A stretch of 58,497 nt of DNA from the NCBI GenBank assembly GCA_049611965.1, contig JBMZBC010000009.1, forward strand, positions 1 through 58,497, given 5' to 3'. Below are positions 18,434 to 27,616 of the stretch, one piece after another (position 1 is the first letter of the stretch; the number at the start of each line of letters is the position of its first letter). This DNA comes from UBA10364 sp049611965. Lineage in GTDB: Bacteria; Bacteroidota; Bacteroidia; Flavobacteriales; Schleiferiaceae. The notes under the pieces were generated by a model. It searched no databases. It worked only from the letters and a program-made list of their open reading frames with translations, and was not told the origin of the DNA. A program made the position numbers and the translations under genes.

Positions 18434-19129
18434 CTATCGGCGAGCTTTCTTAAGCGAAGCTTTCTTTGCCTTGCGCTCTTGTTCTACTTCCCACTTTTTA
18501 ATTTCACTTCTTCGGCCAATTGTACTTGTGATGTAATCCTTTTCTAAGTTCCATCCACGAGCTGGGCTGTACTCTCGGCCATAGAAGATGATTTGTAGGT
18601 GCAGCTTGTTCCAGAGTTCTCGAGCAAACAATCGCTTCGCATCTTTTTCGGTTTGATCTACAGATTTACCGTTTGAGAACCCCCAACGGAACATCAATCT
18701 TTGAATATGGGTATCTACAGGAAATGCGGGTACTCCAAAAGCTTGACTCATCACTACGCTAGCAGTTTTATGACCGACACTTGGCATAGCCTCTAAGGCT
18801 TCAAAGCTCGCCGGGACTTCGCCGTTGTAGTCGTTTACGATAGTATTCGAAAAGGAGTGGATGCCCTTACTTTTCATTGGAACCAAACCACAAGGTCGAA
18901 TAATGGCGGCGATCTCGTCCACGGTCATTTTGGCCATGTCGTAAGGGTTGTCCGCCACAGCGAAAAGCTTTGGAGTAATTTGATTTACGCGCTCGTCCGT
19001 GCACTGTGCACTCAGCACTACTGCCACAAGCAGGGTGAAAGGATCTTTGTGGTCGAGCGGTACCGGCGTTTCCGGGTAAAGACGTTCCAGTTCATCGACG
19101 ACGTATTGTACTTTTTCTGCTTTAGTCAT
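18434..19129 (-). CDS. nth: Endonuclease III-type DNA glycosylase without the Fe-S cluster
   Basis: Base-excision repair glycosylase/AP lyase for oxidised pyrimidines. The 231-residue protein has the helix-hairpin-helix region with catalytic Lys121 (PSVGHKTASV) and Asp139 (FPVDTHIQR). The C-terminal four-cysteine motif that holds the 4Fe-4S cluster in E. coli Nth is absent: after HLQIIFYGRE the chain runs YSPARGWNLEKDYIT with no cysteine to the end. I recall the same tail in other flavobacterial homologues, so this is probably a lineage trait rather than damage. The C-terminus is a lysine/arginine-rich tail that could help DNA binding. Confidence 0.93.
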   Translation of the reverse strand: MTKAEKVQYVVDELERLYPETPVPLDHKDPFTLLVAVVLSAQCTDERVNQITPKLFAVADNPYDMAKMTVDEIAAIIRPCGLVPMKSKGIHSFSNTIVNDYNGEVPASFEALEAMPSVGHKTASVVMSQAFGVPAFPVDTHIQRLMFRWGFSNGKSVDQTEKDAKRLFARELWNKLHLQIIFYGREYSPARGWNLEKDYITSTIGRRSEIKKWEVEQERKAKKASLKKARR

Positions 19130-19214
19130 GTGGAAAACTATTTATTGCTAACAAGGGTTCTAAGGAACAAAACAAAGCTAACTTCGAGTTGTTGAGAAAT
19201 AAAATCAATTCACA

Positions 19215-19676
19215 ATGGCATTAAAAATCGGACAAAAAGCACCTGCATGGAGTGGTGTAAATCAGAACGGAGAAACCATCTCTTCGGAGCAGTTCTTAGG
19301 TAAAAAAGTCATCCTGTTCTTCTACCCAAAAGCAAGTACTCCTGGGTGTACTATGGAAGCTTGTAACTTTCGTGACAACTACGCGGATTTAGCAGCAAAA
19401 GGATTTGAGGTAATCGGCGTAAGCGCAGATTCAGTCAAGCGTCAGAGCAACTTTGCTACCAAGGAGGAACTCAATTATAGTTTGATTGCTGATGAAGAAA
19501 AATCAATCATTATGGCATTTGAAGCCTGGGGTTGGAAGAAGTTCATGGGTAAAGAATATGAAGGTATCTACAGACATACTTATGTGATCGATGAAGCGGG
19601 CATGATCGAGCAAGTTTTGGAAAAAGTAAAAACCAAAGAAGCCACTGAACAGGTACTTGAACTTTTCGAAAATTAA
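19215..19676 (+). CDS. bcp: Thioredoxin-dependent peroxiredoxin (BCP/PrxQ)
   Basis: Reduces hydroperoxides with thioredoxin as electron donor. The 153-residue cytosolic protein has the thioredoxin fold with peroxidatic Cys45 and resolving Cys50 (STPGCTMEACNFRD), the five-residue spacing of atypical two-cysteine PrxQ enzymes. The VIGVSADS and YRHTYVID blocks follow. It is divergent from nth and lies 91 bases upstream of recA. A repair-and-oxidative-stress neighbourhood is natural, but no shared operator is visible. Confidence 0.95.
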   Translation: MALKIGQKAPAWSGVNQNGETISSEQFLGKKVILFFYPKASTPGCTMEACNFRDNYADLAAKGFEVIGVSADSVKRQSNFATKEELNYSLIADEEKSIIMAFEAWGWKKFMGKEYEGIYRHTYVIDEAGMIEQVLEKVKTKEATEQVLELFEN

Positions 19677-19705
19677 ATTTCTCTGCATAAATTATTAGAA
19701 AGGCT

Positions 19706-19734
19706 TTGAAGTTTCATTCAAAGTTCTACATTTG
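19706..19734 (+). promoter_or_regulatory. recA promoter
   Basis: TTG at 19706-19708 and TACATTTG at 19727-19734, separated by 18 bases, fit the Bacteroidetes -33/-7 consensus. Transcription would start near 19740, about 28 bases before the recA ATG. A partly symmetric stretch around TTTGAAGTTTCATTCAAA (19705-19722) overlaps the promoter and might be an operator, but no LexA gene is in the window. Confidence 0.75.
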
Positions 19735-19767
19735 TACAAATTCTAATATTTTTAGCATTCTAAGATT

Positions 19768-20769
19768 ATGAGCGCAGACAAAGACGCCAAATTAAAGGCA
19801 CTCAAACTCACAATGGACCGTATGGACAAGGCGTACGGTAAAGGAACAGTAATGAAAATGGGCGATGCTCCGGTTATAGAAGTAGATTCTATTCCTACCG
19901 GATCATTAACTCTAGATGTTGCGCTTGGTGTAGGTGGTTATCCTACAGGCCGTGTAGTTGAAATCTATGGACCGGAGAGTTCAGGTAAAACAACATTGAC
20001 CTTACATGCCATTGCTGAATGTCAGCGCAAAGGAGGTATTGCCGCGTTTATTGATGCGGAACACGCCTTTGATCGTTTTTATGCTGAAAAATTAGGTGTG
20101 AACACCGATGAGCTCATCGTCTCTCAACCAGATAATGGAGAGCAGGCTCTCGAGATTGCTGACAATCTAGTTCGTTCTGGAGCTATAGACATCCTCATTA
20201 TTGATTCTGTCGCTGCATTGACGCCGAAGGCTGAGATTGAAGGCGAAATGGGAGATGCGCGCGTAGGTCTGCAAGCGCGTTTGATGTCTCAAGCACTTAG
20301 AAAGCTTACTGGTACTATTAGTAAAACCAACTGCTCCGTAATTTTCATTAATCAGTTGCGTGAGAAAATTGGTGTTATGTTCGGTAACCCGGAAACGACT
20401 ACCGGTGGTAATGCCTTGAAATTCTACAGTTCGGTACGTTTAGATATTCGTCGTTCAACTCAAATTAAAGACGGCGATAAGGTTATTGGTAACCGAACAA
20501 GAGTGAAGGTGGTTAAAAACAAAGTAGCCCCTCCTTTCCGTTTGGCAGAATTTGACATTATGTACGGCTTGGGTATCTCAAAAGCAGGCGAACTTATCGA
20601 TCTAGGTGTTGCTCATGACATTCTTACGAAGAGCGGATCTTGGTTCAGTTATGGTGAAACAAGATTGGGTCAAGGGCGTGATACAGTAAAACAATTGTTT
20701 GTAGATAACCCAGAATTGGCTGAAGAAGTCGAAGCTAAGATTAAGGCTGCATTAAATGACGCGGATTAA
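19768..20769 (+). CDS. recA: Recombinase RecA
   Basis: ATP-dependent strand-exchange protein and SOS co-protease. The 333-residue protein has Walker A GPESSGKT (68-75), IDAEHAFD with phenylalanine where many RecA proteins have leucine, the Walker B strand ILIIDSVAAL, the L1/L2 loops and the NQLREKIGVMFGNPETTTGG signature. Length is slightly short because the acidic C-terminal tail is reduced. It has its own promoter and terminator, so it is monocistronic. Confidence 0.98.
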   Translation: MSADKDAKLKALKLTMDRMDKAYGKGTVMKMGDAPVIEVDSIPTGSLTLDVALGVGGYPTGRVVEIYGPESSGKTTLTLHAIAECQRKGGIAAFIDAEHAFDRFYAEKLGVNTDELIVSQPDNGEQALEIADNLVRSGAIDILIIDSVAALTPKAEIEGEMGDARVGLQARLMSQALRKLTGTISKTNCSVIFINQLREKIGVMFGNPETTTGGNALKFYSSVRLDIRRSTQIKDGDKVIGNRTRVKVVKNKVAPPFRLAEFDIMYGLGISKAGELIDLGVAHDILTKSGSWFSYGETRLGQGRDTVKQLFVDNPELAEEVEAKIKAALNDAD

Positions 20770-20797
20770 GTGTAAAAAGTACACATTATAGTTTTTG

Positions 20798-20824
20798 AAA
20801 GGCGCTGTAAATCAGCGTCTTTTG
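20798..20824 (+). terminator. recA terminator
   Basis: Stem AAAGGCGCTG / CAGCGTCTTT with one G-T pair and loop TAAAT, ending in a short T run. Confidence 0.8.
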
Positions 20825-20882
20825 TTATTAACGTGTTCATATAAACTTAACGTAGAAACCAACCATTCTGTGAAGACCTTGT

Positions 20883-20890
20883 TAATTTTG
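20883..20890 (+). promoter_or_regulatory. -7 box of the TonB-dependent receptor
   Basis: TAATTTTG matches TAnnTTTG. Transcription would start near 20896, after the first in-frame ATG (20893), which makes the ATG at 20920 the likely start of the receptor gene. Confidence 0.55.
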
Positions 20891-20919
20891 AGATGAATAA
20901 CCATTTCAAAAAACAAACA

Positions 20920-23424
20920 ATGAAAAAGGCTTTACTAATTGTGGGTGCATTCGTAATGGGTGTATCTGCTTATGCGCAAGATGCAACCTCGGTTGCTGAC
21001 AGCTTGTTCGAAAATAATATTTTGAACGAGATGGAAGTTGTATCATCACGTTACAACAAAAACACTCCTTATACTGCAACCACTTTGGACAAAAAGGTGT
21101 TGACAGAGCAATTGGGTTCACGAGACATTCCTAATGTATTGAACTTATCTCCATCAGTTTACTCAACAAACCAAGGTGGCGGTGCAGGTGACTCAAGATT
21201 AAATGTCCGTGGTTTTAACCAAAACAATACGGCTATTCTACTTAACGGCGTTCCCGTTAACGATATGGAGAACGGCTGGGTTTACTGGTCTAACTGGGAT
21301 GGTTTAGGTGATGCTTCATCAAATATCCAGGTTCAGAGAGGTATGTCTGCTGTGAATTTAGCGGTGCCTTCTATCGGTGGTACGGTTAATATCCTTACTG
21401 ATCCGGCTGCGACAAAAGCAGGCGGCTTCGTGAAGCAAGAATTAGGTTCATGGAATTTTTTAAAGACCACCGTCAATGCCAATACAGGCAAGATGGACAA
21501 TGGTTTAGCGCTTTCTACGACAATTTCTCGCAAGACAGGTAATGGCTTTTATGATGGTACTTGGACTGATGCATACTCATACTACCTAGGTGCGTCATAT
21601 GAAGTTACTAAAAAGGATAAATTAGAGTTTTACATTGTAGGTGCGCCTCAGCGCCACGGCCAAAATTTATACCGTCAAAATATGGGCCGCTATTTGACAA
21701 TGGATCAGATTAGAGGACTTGGTATAGATGAAGACCAATACTCACAAGATGCTTGGGATGATTATGCACGCGGTGGAGATTTAAACTCTCGTTCTTACAA
21801 CCAGAATGTTAGTCCTGTTGCAACTGATTATGATGGACAGCAGTACTTCCAAATGTACAGAACGTACACTAAAAACAGATTTTTAGATGACGCGTTGATG
21901 GAGCGTGAGAACTACTTCCATAAGCCTCAGGCAAATTTGAACTACTACAAGACAATCAACGATGATTTACGCTGGTCAACAATTGCTTATTGGTCTGGTG
22001 GTAAAGGTGGAGGTACTGGTACTTTTGGTGATGTAGAGTCGAGCTTCTCCAACGGATTCGCAAGAGACTGGGATCGAACTATTGCCGAGAACATTACATA
22101 TAATGATTCTTCTGCTTCAGCCCGCGAAGATTACCAAGGAATTCTTCGTAATTCGATCAACCAACAATGGACGGTTGGAGCAATTTCGAAGTTATTCTAC
22201 AAAGTAAATGAAAATTTGAATCTACAATTTGGTGTAGATGCAAGAACAGCGGAGATTGGTCACTGGCGTGAAGTTCGTGATCTTCTAGGTTGTAATTCCT
22301 TCTACTATGACGGTAATGATTTTGATGCTCCTGCTGATTATGAAAAAGGTATTGGTGACAAAATCGCTTTCAACTTTACAAACACAGTTAATTGGTTAGG
22401 TACATATCTTCAAGCTGACTACAAAACTGATAAGCTTAGTGCTAATATTGTAGCTGGTCTAACAGCCAATCAGTATGGTTATACCAATCACTTTAGAATG
22501 GACGCGGATGGAAATGAAACTGTAACTCAATCTTCATTCATCCCAGGAGGTCAAATTAAGGGTGGTCTTAAGTACTTCATGAATGAGAATACCAGTTTTT
22601 ATGGTAATGCAGGTTACGTGAGCAAGAATCCTATTTTTGATGGTGTGATTGACGATTACGACGGTACATTATTTGCCGGTCGTCCAAACGAGATTTTCCA
22701 GTCTATCGAGTTCGGAACTGAGTACGCTGTTTCAAACTTTGCATTTAAGGCAGGTTACTACTACACACTATGGTTAAATAGAAGTAGAACGTCTACGATT
22801 ATTGATCAGTCTACGGGTAATGATATTTTGGTATACATTACCGGTATGAATGCTCGTCACAGTGGTTTGGAGCTCGAGGGTTCGTACAAGTTTAATAAAC
22901 AGTTGCGTTTGGATTTAGGAGCTTCATTCGGTGATTGGATTTACACTGATAACGTACTCGGGACTTCTCGCGATGCCGATGGCGAGCCTCGTTCAGCTGA
23001 GGACACTTATTATGTTAAAGGTCTATATGTTGGTGATGCCCCTCAAAACCAAGTCATGACTACTCTTACATATTCACCGGTGAAAGATGTGAATTTGAAA
23101 GCGACTTACAGATGGTACGGTAAGCATTACTCTGCGTTCAATCCATTTGATGTTTCGGATGCAGCAGATGAGGGCGTTCAAGTATGGCAAGCACCATCTT
23201 ATAGCGTTGTGGACTTGCATTTGAATGCTAAAGTTGCTGAATTTGGACAAAACAGCTTAGTTGTTTTTGCACACGTATTCAATGCCACTAATGCCATTTA
23301 TATTCAAGATGCACTTAACAACTCTCCCTATAATGCAGTTGACAAAGAGAACAAAGCACAGGATGCTGAGGTTTTCTTAGGTCTTCCGCGTAATTACAAT
23401 GTAGGGGTTCGTTACAACTTCTAA
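20920..23424 (+). CDS. TonB-dependent outer-membrane receptor
   Basis: An outer-membrane beta-barrel that imports a ligand using TonB energy. From the ATG at 20920 it has 834 residues: a signal peptide (MKKALLIVGAFVMGVSAYAQ), a short linker, the plug domain (about residues 40-170, with RDIPNVLNLSPSVYST and LNVRGFNQNNTAILLNGVP) and a long barrel ending in YNVGVRYNF, a typical C-terminal barrel strand. It lacks the N-terminal carboxypeptidase-like domain and SusD partner of glycan SusC proteins, so a siderophore, vitamin or metal ligand is more likely than a glycan. The ligand cannot be read from the sequence. An in-frame ATG at 20893 lies too close to the promoter. Confidence 0.92.
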   Translation: MKKALLIVGAFVMGVSAYAQDATSVADSLFENNILNEMEVVSSRYNKNTPYTATTLDKKVLTEQLGSRDIPNVLNLSPSVYSTNQGGGAGDSRLNVRGFNQNNTAILLNGVPVNDMENGWVYWSNWDGLGDASSNIQVQRGMSAVNLAVPSIGGTVNILTDPAATKAGGFVKQELGSWNFLKTTVNANTGKMDNGLALSTTISRKTGNGFYDGTWTDAYSYYLGASYEVTKKDKLEFYIVGAPQRHGQNLYRQNMGRYLTMDQIRGLGIDEDQYSQDAWDDYARGGDLNSRSYNQNVSPVATDYDGQQYFQMYRTYTKNRFLDDALMERENYFHKPQANLNYYKTINDDLRWSTIAYWSGGKGGGTGTFGDVESSFSNGFARDWDRTIAENITYNDSSASAREDYQGILRNSINQQWTVGAISKLFYKVNENLNLQFGVDARTAEIGHWREVRDLLGCNSFYYDGNDFDAPADYEKGIGDKIAFNFTNTVNWLGTYLQADYKTDKLSANIVAGLTANQYGYTNHFRMDADGNETVTQSSFIPGGQIKGGLKYFMNENTSFYGNAGYVSKNPIFDGVIDDYDGTLFAGRPNEIFQSIEFGTEYAVSNFAFKAGYYYTLWLNRSRTSTIIDQSTGNDILVYITGMNARHSGLELEGSYKFNKQLRLDLGASFGDWIYTDNVLGTSRDADGEPRSAEDTYYVKGLYVGDAPQNQVMTTLTYSPVKDVNLKATYRWYGKHYSAFNPFDVSDAADEGVQVWQAPSYSVVDLHLNAKVAEFGQNSLVVFAHVFNATNAIYIQDALNNSPYNAVDKENKAQDAEVFLGLPRNYNVGVRYNF

Positions 23425-23445
23425 GAGACGATTTATTTGATTCTC

Positions 23446-23475
23446 AGCCCCGCCGCTTGGCGGGGCTTTTTTTTT
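23446..23475 (+). terminator. Terminator of the TonB receptor
   Basis: AGCCCCGCC / GGCGGGGCT (9 bp, loop GCTT) followed by nine or more T. Confidence 0.95.
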
Positions 23476-23487
23476 GCCTCATTTTTG
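23457..23487 (+). promoter_or_regulatory. Candidate promoter of the TPR lipoprotein gene, inside the upstream terminator
   Basis: TTG at 23457-23459 in the terminator loop/stem and CATTTTTG at 23480-23487 (one mismatch to TAnnTTTG), 20 bases apart. Initiation about 5 bases on would fall at the ATG at 23492, giving a leaderless or near-leaderless message. Confidence 0.4.
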
Positions 23488-23491
23488 GGAA

Positions 23492-24559
23492 ATGAATTGG
23501 ACCCTATTGCACAAAGCCGCCCTTTATTCGATTGTCGTAAGCTTCTTCTTTGCTTGTTCATCTCCAAATGAGGAGTTGCCTAAACAGCAGGAAGATGCCG
23601 CTGTGGAAATGGCCCCAGTGAATAAGGGGCGTTCTGCATTAGACAGTTTGAATGCACTTATAATTGATGATCCAAATGATTTGGATGTGCTTGAGTCGCG
23701 AGCACGATTGTATTTGGGGGCTCGAAACCTTGCCTATGCGCAGGCAGATATCAATGCAGTTTTGGCTTTCGATAGTAATAGAGTGGGTGCGTTAGAGATT
23801 CTAGGTGATTTAGGGTTTGCCTCAAACAAAACTCGCGAGAGTAGGGACGCTTGGCAGAAATGTATGCGTCTTGATCCAGAATATGTGCCTTGTCGTCTTA
23901 AGATGGCCCAACTGTATCATGTGGTTACAGAATTTGAGAAAAGTGCGGAGCTAGTAGATATTGTGCTCAATCTAGAGCCAGAGAATCCTGAAGCACATTT
24001 CTTGAAAGGTTTGTTGATGAGAGATGCTATTGGGGATACGGCACGTGCCCTGCAATGGTTTCAAAAGGCCATTGATATAGCTCCTGATTATGCAGAGGCT
24101 ATTGATATGTGCGGGGTGCTATACAGTGCCATGGGGAATCCTATTGCCATCGCATATTTCAACAGGTTGGTAGAATTGGACCCTAAGAATAAGTTGAGCT
24201 TTTACAACAGAGGGATGTTCTATCTCGGTCAGCAGGATTGGAACGGTGCCTTAGAGGATTTTACGACCTGTACAAAATTGGACCCGGCAGATATTGAAAG
24301 CTTTTTTAACCTTGGATACATCCACCTTCAATTGCAGTTGCCACGTGAAGCTATAGGGTACTTTACCCAAGCATTGGCCATTCAGCCCATCAACCATAGG
24401 GCATTGTACGGCCGCGGGTACAGCTTTGAACTCTTAGGCGATATGCCTAATGCCGAGAAAGATTACCGAGAGGCGTTGAGCTATAATCCAGACCACGAAG
24501 GTTCTCGTCAAGGCGTAATTAGAATTCAAAACGCGAAGACTCAGGCTGGCGTCAACTAG
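23492..24559 (+). CDS. TPR-repeat lipoprotein
   Basis: The 355-residue product has a lipoprotein signal (WTLLHKAALYSIVVSFFFAC) and then some eight tetratricopeptide repeats from about residue 45 to the end, seen as recurring patterns such as PNDLDVLESRARLYLGARN and AHFLKGLLMRDAIGDTARA. Such proteins serve as scaffolds for protein-protein contact in the periplasm or at the outer membrane, and no enzyme motif is present. The start at 23492 is preferred over an in-frame ATG at 23474, which lies in the terminator of the preceding gene. Its 3' end overlaps by four bases that of the convergent phosphodiesterase gene. Confidence 0.87.
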   Translation: MNWTLLHKAALYSIVVSFFFACSSPNEELPKQQEDAAVEMAPVNKGRSALDSLNALIIDDPNDLDVLESRARLYLGARNLAYAQADINAVLAFDSNRVGALEILGDLGFASNKTRESRDAWQKCMRLDPEYVPCRLKMAQLYHVVTEFEKSAELVDIVLNLEPENPEAHFLKGLLMRDAIGDTARALQWFQKAIDIAPDYAEAIDMCGVLYSAMGNPIAIAYFNRLVELDPKNKLSFYNRGMFYLGQQDWNGALEDFTTCTKLDPADIESFFNLGYIHLQLQLPREAIGYFTQALAIQPINHRALYGRGYSFELLGDMPNAEKDYREALSYNPDHEGSRQGVIRIQNAKTQAGVN

Positions 24560-25464
24560 TAGACGAGCTCCTTGTACTTGTTTGGGTAGTCGGAAATCAA
24601 TCCATCGACACCCATATCCAGCAATCGCTGCATATCTGCGATTTCATTCACCGTCCAGGGGATGATATCAATGCGTCTAAAGTGGCACCAATTCACAATT
24701 TCAGGGGTGACAGTTTCGAAATTCGGACTGTACACATCCGCAGGAAAACCGAGCTTGTCCATGGCCGCTGCGGGATCTGATTCATCTTCAGTAAGCAGGC
24801 ATAGTTTAACTCCAATGTGTAGCTTTCTAAGCTCTTGGAGTGTACGGACATCAAAGCTTTGTATGGTCACGAGATCGTACAGATTAAACTGTGGATTTAA
24901 AGCATCGTAGCGTTCTAAAAACGTTGCAATGAGCTGAGCGAATTCTTGAGGTTTTGGGTGGTATACGCCGTCGCCAATAGGCCTTGATTTTGTCTCGATG
25001 TTCATTTTACGCCAATTGCCAGTACGACTGAGCATATTGAACAGCTCGCTCAAAGCCGGTTTGTAGGTGTTCATGGCCTTTTGATCAGGGAATCTTGGGT
25101 TGCCTTTGCTGCCACAATCATAAGCTTTTATTTCCTCCGTGGTCATTTGATAGAGGTTGTACGCCATTGGGTTATCAGCGAGCACGGCAGAGTCTAAGGA
25201 GCAAATTTCAGGATTGAGCCAGGGTTCGTGAGAGATGATCAAGTTTTTGTCTTCACTCACGACAATATCTAGTTCGAGGGTGGTCAATTCTTCAATACCA
25301 AGAGCGAATTCAAATCCTTCTAAACTGTTTTCTGGATACAGTCCTCGGGCGCCCCGGTGACCTTGGAAATCTACTTTTCTTTCGGGTTTGGAGCAGCTTG
25401 CAATTGATAGGCATAGCACAAATAGAAGGAGTGTGCTGTTATAGCTGGAATTCAGTAATTTCAT
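24556..25464 (-). CDS. Glycerophosphodiester phosphodiesterase lipoprotein
   Basis: Hydrolyses glycerophosphodiesters to glycerol-3-phosphate and an alcohol. From the ATG at 25464 it has 302 residues: a lipoprotein signal (LLLFVLCLSIASC), then the GDPD TIM barrel with the catalytic HRGARGLYPENS segment, LELDIVVSEDKNLIISHEP, and the late WTVNEIADMQRLLDMGVDGLISDYP. A longer in-frame reading to 25575 would overlap the divergent peptidase gene and spoil the signal peptide. Together with the phytase at 36 kb it suggests scavenging of organic phosphate. It converges with the TPR gene and is divergent from the oligopeptidase gene, 34 bases away. Confidence 0.93.
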   Translation of the reverse strand: MKLLNSSYNSTLLLFVLCLSIASCSKPERKVDFQGHRGARGLYPENSLEGFEFALGIEELTTLELDIVVSEDKNLIISHEPWLNPEICSLDSAVLADNPMAYNLYQMTTEEIKAYDCGSKGNPRFPDQKAMNTYKPALSELFNMLSRTGNWRKMNIETKSRPIGDGVYHPKPQEFAQLIATFLERYDALNPQFNLYDLVTIQSFDVRTLQELRKLHIGVKLCLLTEDESDPAAAMDKLGFPADVYSPNFETVTPEIVNWCHFRRIDIIPWTVNEIADMQRLLDMGVDGLISDYPNKYKELVY

Positions 25465-25498
25465 AGGCCTTAAGTGAGTCTCTAAAATAACCCTTCCC

Positions 25499-27616
25499 AT
25501 GCAACAAAAGGTAATACTTGGCCTTAGTTTTGTAGCCCTTATGACACAATGTACCATGAATGAAACCCCGAACACTGGTGAGCCTATTGCAAAAGAGGTA
25601 GCTCACGAAATGACCATCCACGGAGATACCCGCAACGACGAGTATTACTGGATGCGTGATCGCGAGAATCCTGAGGTCATTGACTATCTAAATAGTGAGA
25701 ATGCCTACCGTGAGCAAATCATGAAGGGCACAGAGAAGCTTCAAGAGCGACTCTATGAGGAAATCGTGGGTCGTATCAAAAAGGACGATAGCTCGGTGCC
25801 GTACCTGTTGGATGGCTATTTCTATTACACGCGCTTTGAAGGTGAAAAGGAGTACCCGCTTTATTGCCGTAAAAAAGGTTCTTTGGAGGCTGAAGAAGAG
25901 GTGATGCTTGACGTCAACGAATTGGCCGTAGGTCATTCGTATTACCAGATTGTAGGATTGAGCATACACCCGAATAACCAAAAGATTGCCTTCGGAGTAG
26001 ATACTGTGAGTCGTCGTATTTACACCATCTACACTAAAGATTTAGTTACGGGTGCTATTGATATTGTAACAGAAAATGAGTGTACTGGAGGTTCTACTTG
26101 GAGTGCCGACGGTAACTACTTGTTTTATACTGTAAAGGATTTAGAGACCCTTCGCAGCCATAAGATCAAGCGTTGGGACGCGCAAAGCGGCGCGCACGAG
26201 CTCATTTTTGAAGAAGAAGACGAAACCTTTACGTGTTTTGTGTACAAGAGCAAGAGCCGCAAATATTTGATGATTGGTTCCTCCTCAACCATGGCTGATG
26301 AGCACAGATTTTTGGCGGCCGATAATCCAACAGGAGCTTTTCAGATTATTCAGCCGCGTGAGCGTGGTTTGGAGTATAGCACTAGTCACTTTGGTGATCA
26401 TTTTTACATCCGTACCAACGCGGATGAGGCGACCAATTTTAAGTTGATGAAGGCACCGGTAGAGGCGCCTTCGAAAGAGAATTGGACCGATGTACTTCCA
26501 CACGATGAGAACGTGCTTTTCACCGATATGGAGCTGTTTGAAGATTACCTTGTTACTGAGGAGCGCTCGAATGGATTGGTTCGCATTCGCATCCAACCTT
26601 GGGGCGGTGAGGCTTACTACCTGCCTTTCGAAGAGGAAACATATACTGCCTACGTGGGCAACAATCCTAGCTTCGACCAGAAGCACCTGCGCTACGGCTA
26701 CACCTCATTAACCACGCCGGGTAGTGTTATTGACTATGATTTTGCCACCGGTGAAAAAACTGTTCGCAAAGAGCAGGAGGTCTTGGGCGGTTATGACAAG
26801 TCTAAATATGAAACCAAACGCATTTGGGCTACCGCTGATGACGGTAAAAAAGTAGCCATGTCTATTGTCTACAGAAAAGATTTAATCCGCAAGGACGGTC
26901 CGAACCCAACATTGCTTTACGGTTATGGATCCTATGGATATACTATAGACCCTTCATTCTCTACGGTACGTTTGAGTTTATTGGACCGCGGTTTTGTTTA
27001 CGCCATCGCACACATCCGGGGTTCTCAGTACATGGGCAGACCGTGGTACGAAGACGGAAAGATGTTCAATAAAATCAACACGTTCACTGACTTTATCGCT
27101 TGTGGTGATGCTCTCGTGCAGCAGGGATATGCGACGTCAGAGACGCTTATGGCTATGGGCGGTTCTGCGGGCGGTTTGTTGATGGGTGCTGTAGTGAATA
27201 TGCGTCCAGATTTATTCCGAGGAGTAATCGCTGCGGTTCCGTTTGTGGATGTGGTGACGACGATGTTGGATGAATCGATCCCGCTGACTACCGGAGAGTT
27301 CGACGAATGGGGCAATCCAAAGAACAAAGACAGTTACGACTACATGCTTTCCTACAGCCCGTACGATCAGGTAAAGGCGCAAGATTATCCTGCGCTTTTA
27401 ATCACCACCGGCTTACACGATAGCCAGGTGCAGTACTGGGAGCCGGCGAAGTGGATGGCACGTCTACGCAAGATGCGTACTAACAAGGATGAGGTATTGC
27501 TCATGTATTGCAATATGGAAACGGGTCATGGCGGTGCTTCAGGCCGATTTGAGGCGCTTAAAGAGACTGCTATGGAATATTCCTTCTTCTTAGACTTAAT
27601 GGGGATTAAATCATGA
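25499..27616 (+). CDS. Oligopeptidase B-like S9A serine peptidase, exported
   Basis: Prolyl-oligopeptidase-family enzyme; the length (705 residues) and sequence (YYWMRDRENPEV, GYGSYGYTIDPSF) fit oligopeptidase B, which cuts peptides after basic residues. A seven-bladed propeller (about residues 80-430) is followed by the alpha/beta-hydrolase domain with Ser556 (GGSAGG), Asp641 and His677 (TGHGG). The N-terminus is a likely lipoprotein signal ending in ALMTQC, so the enzyme would be periplasmic or surface-anchored. It overlaps gldA by four bases (ATGA), which couples their translation. Confidence 0.93.
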   Translation: MQQKVILGLSFVALMTQCTMNETPNTGEPIAKEVAHEMTIHGDTRNDEYYWMRDRENPEVIDYLNSENAYREQIMKGTEKLQERLYEEIVGRIKKDDSSVPYLLDGYFYYTRFEGEKEYPLYCRKKGSLEAEEEVMLDVNELAVGHSYYQIVGLSIHPNNQKIAFGVDTVSRRIYTIYTKDLVTGAIDIVTENECTGGSTWSADGNYLFYTVKDLETLRSHKIKRWDAQSGAHELIFEEEDETFTCFVYKSKSRKYLMIGSSSTMADEHRFLAADNPTGAFQIIQPRERGLEYSTSHFGDHFYIRTNADEATNFKLMKAPVEAPSKENWTDVLPHDENVLFTDMELFEDYLVTEERSNGLVRIRIQPWGGEAYYLPFEEETYTAYVGNNPSFDQKHLRYGYTSLTTPGSVIDYDFATGEKTVRKEQEVLGGYDKSKYETKRIWATADDGKKVAMSIVYRKDLIRKDGPNPTLLYGYGSYGYTIDPSFSTVRLSLLDRGFVYAIAHIRGSQYMGRPWYEDGKMFNKINTFTDFIACGDALVQQGYATSETLMAMGGSAGGLLMGAVVNMRPDLFRGVIAAVPFVDVVTTMLDESIPLTTGEFDEWGNPKNKDSYDYMLSYSPYDQVKAQDYPALLITTGLHDSQVQYWEPAKWMARLRKMRTNKDEVLLMYCNMETGHGGASGRFEALKETAMEYSFFLDLMGIKS

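Noticed and set aside
19705..19722. LexA-type operator upstream of recA
   Set aside because: The near-symmetric TTTGAA/TTCAAA overlaps the promoter, but no known Bacteroidetes LexA box can be confirmed from sequence alone and no lexA is in the window.
20893..20919. Earlier start for the TonB receptor at 20893
   Set aside because: It would place the ATG before the predicted transcription start and add residues ahead of a good signal peptide.
25464..25575. N-terminal extension of the phosphodiesterase gene
   Set aside because: It overlaps the divergent peptidase gene and would bury the lipoprotein signal that begins at 25464.
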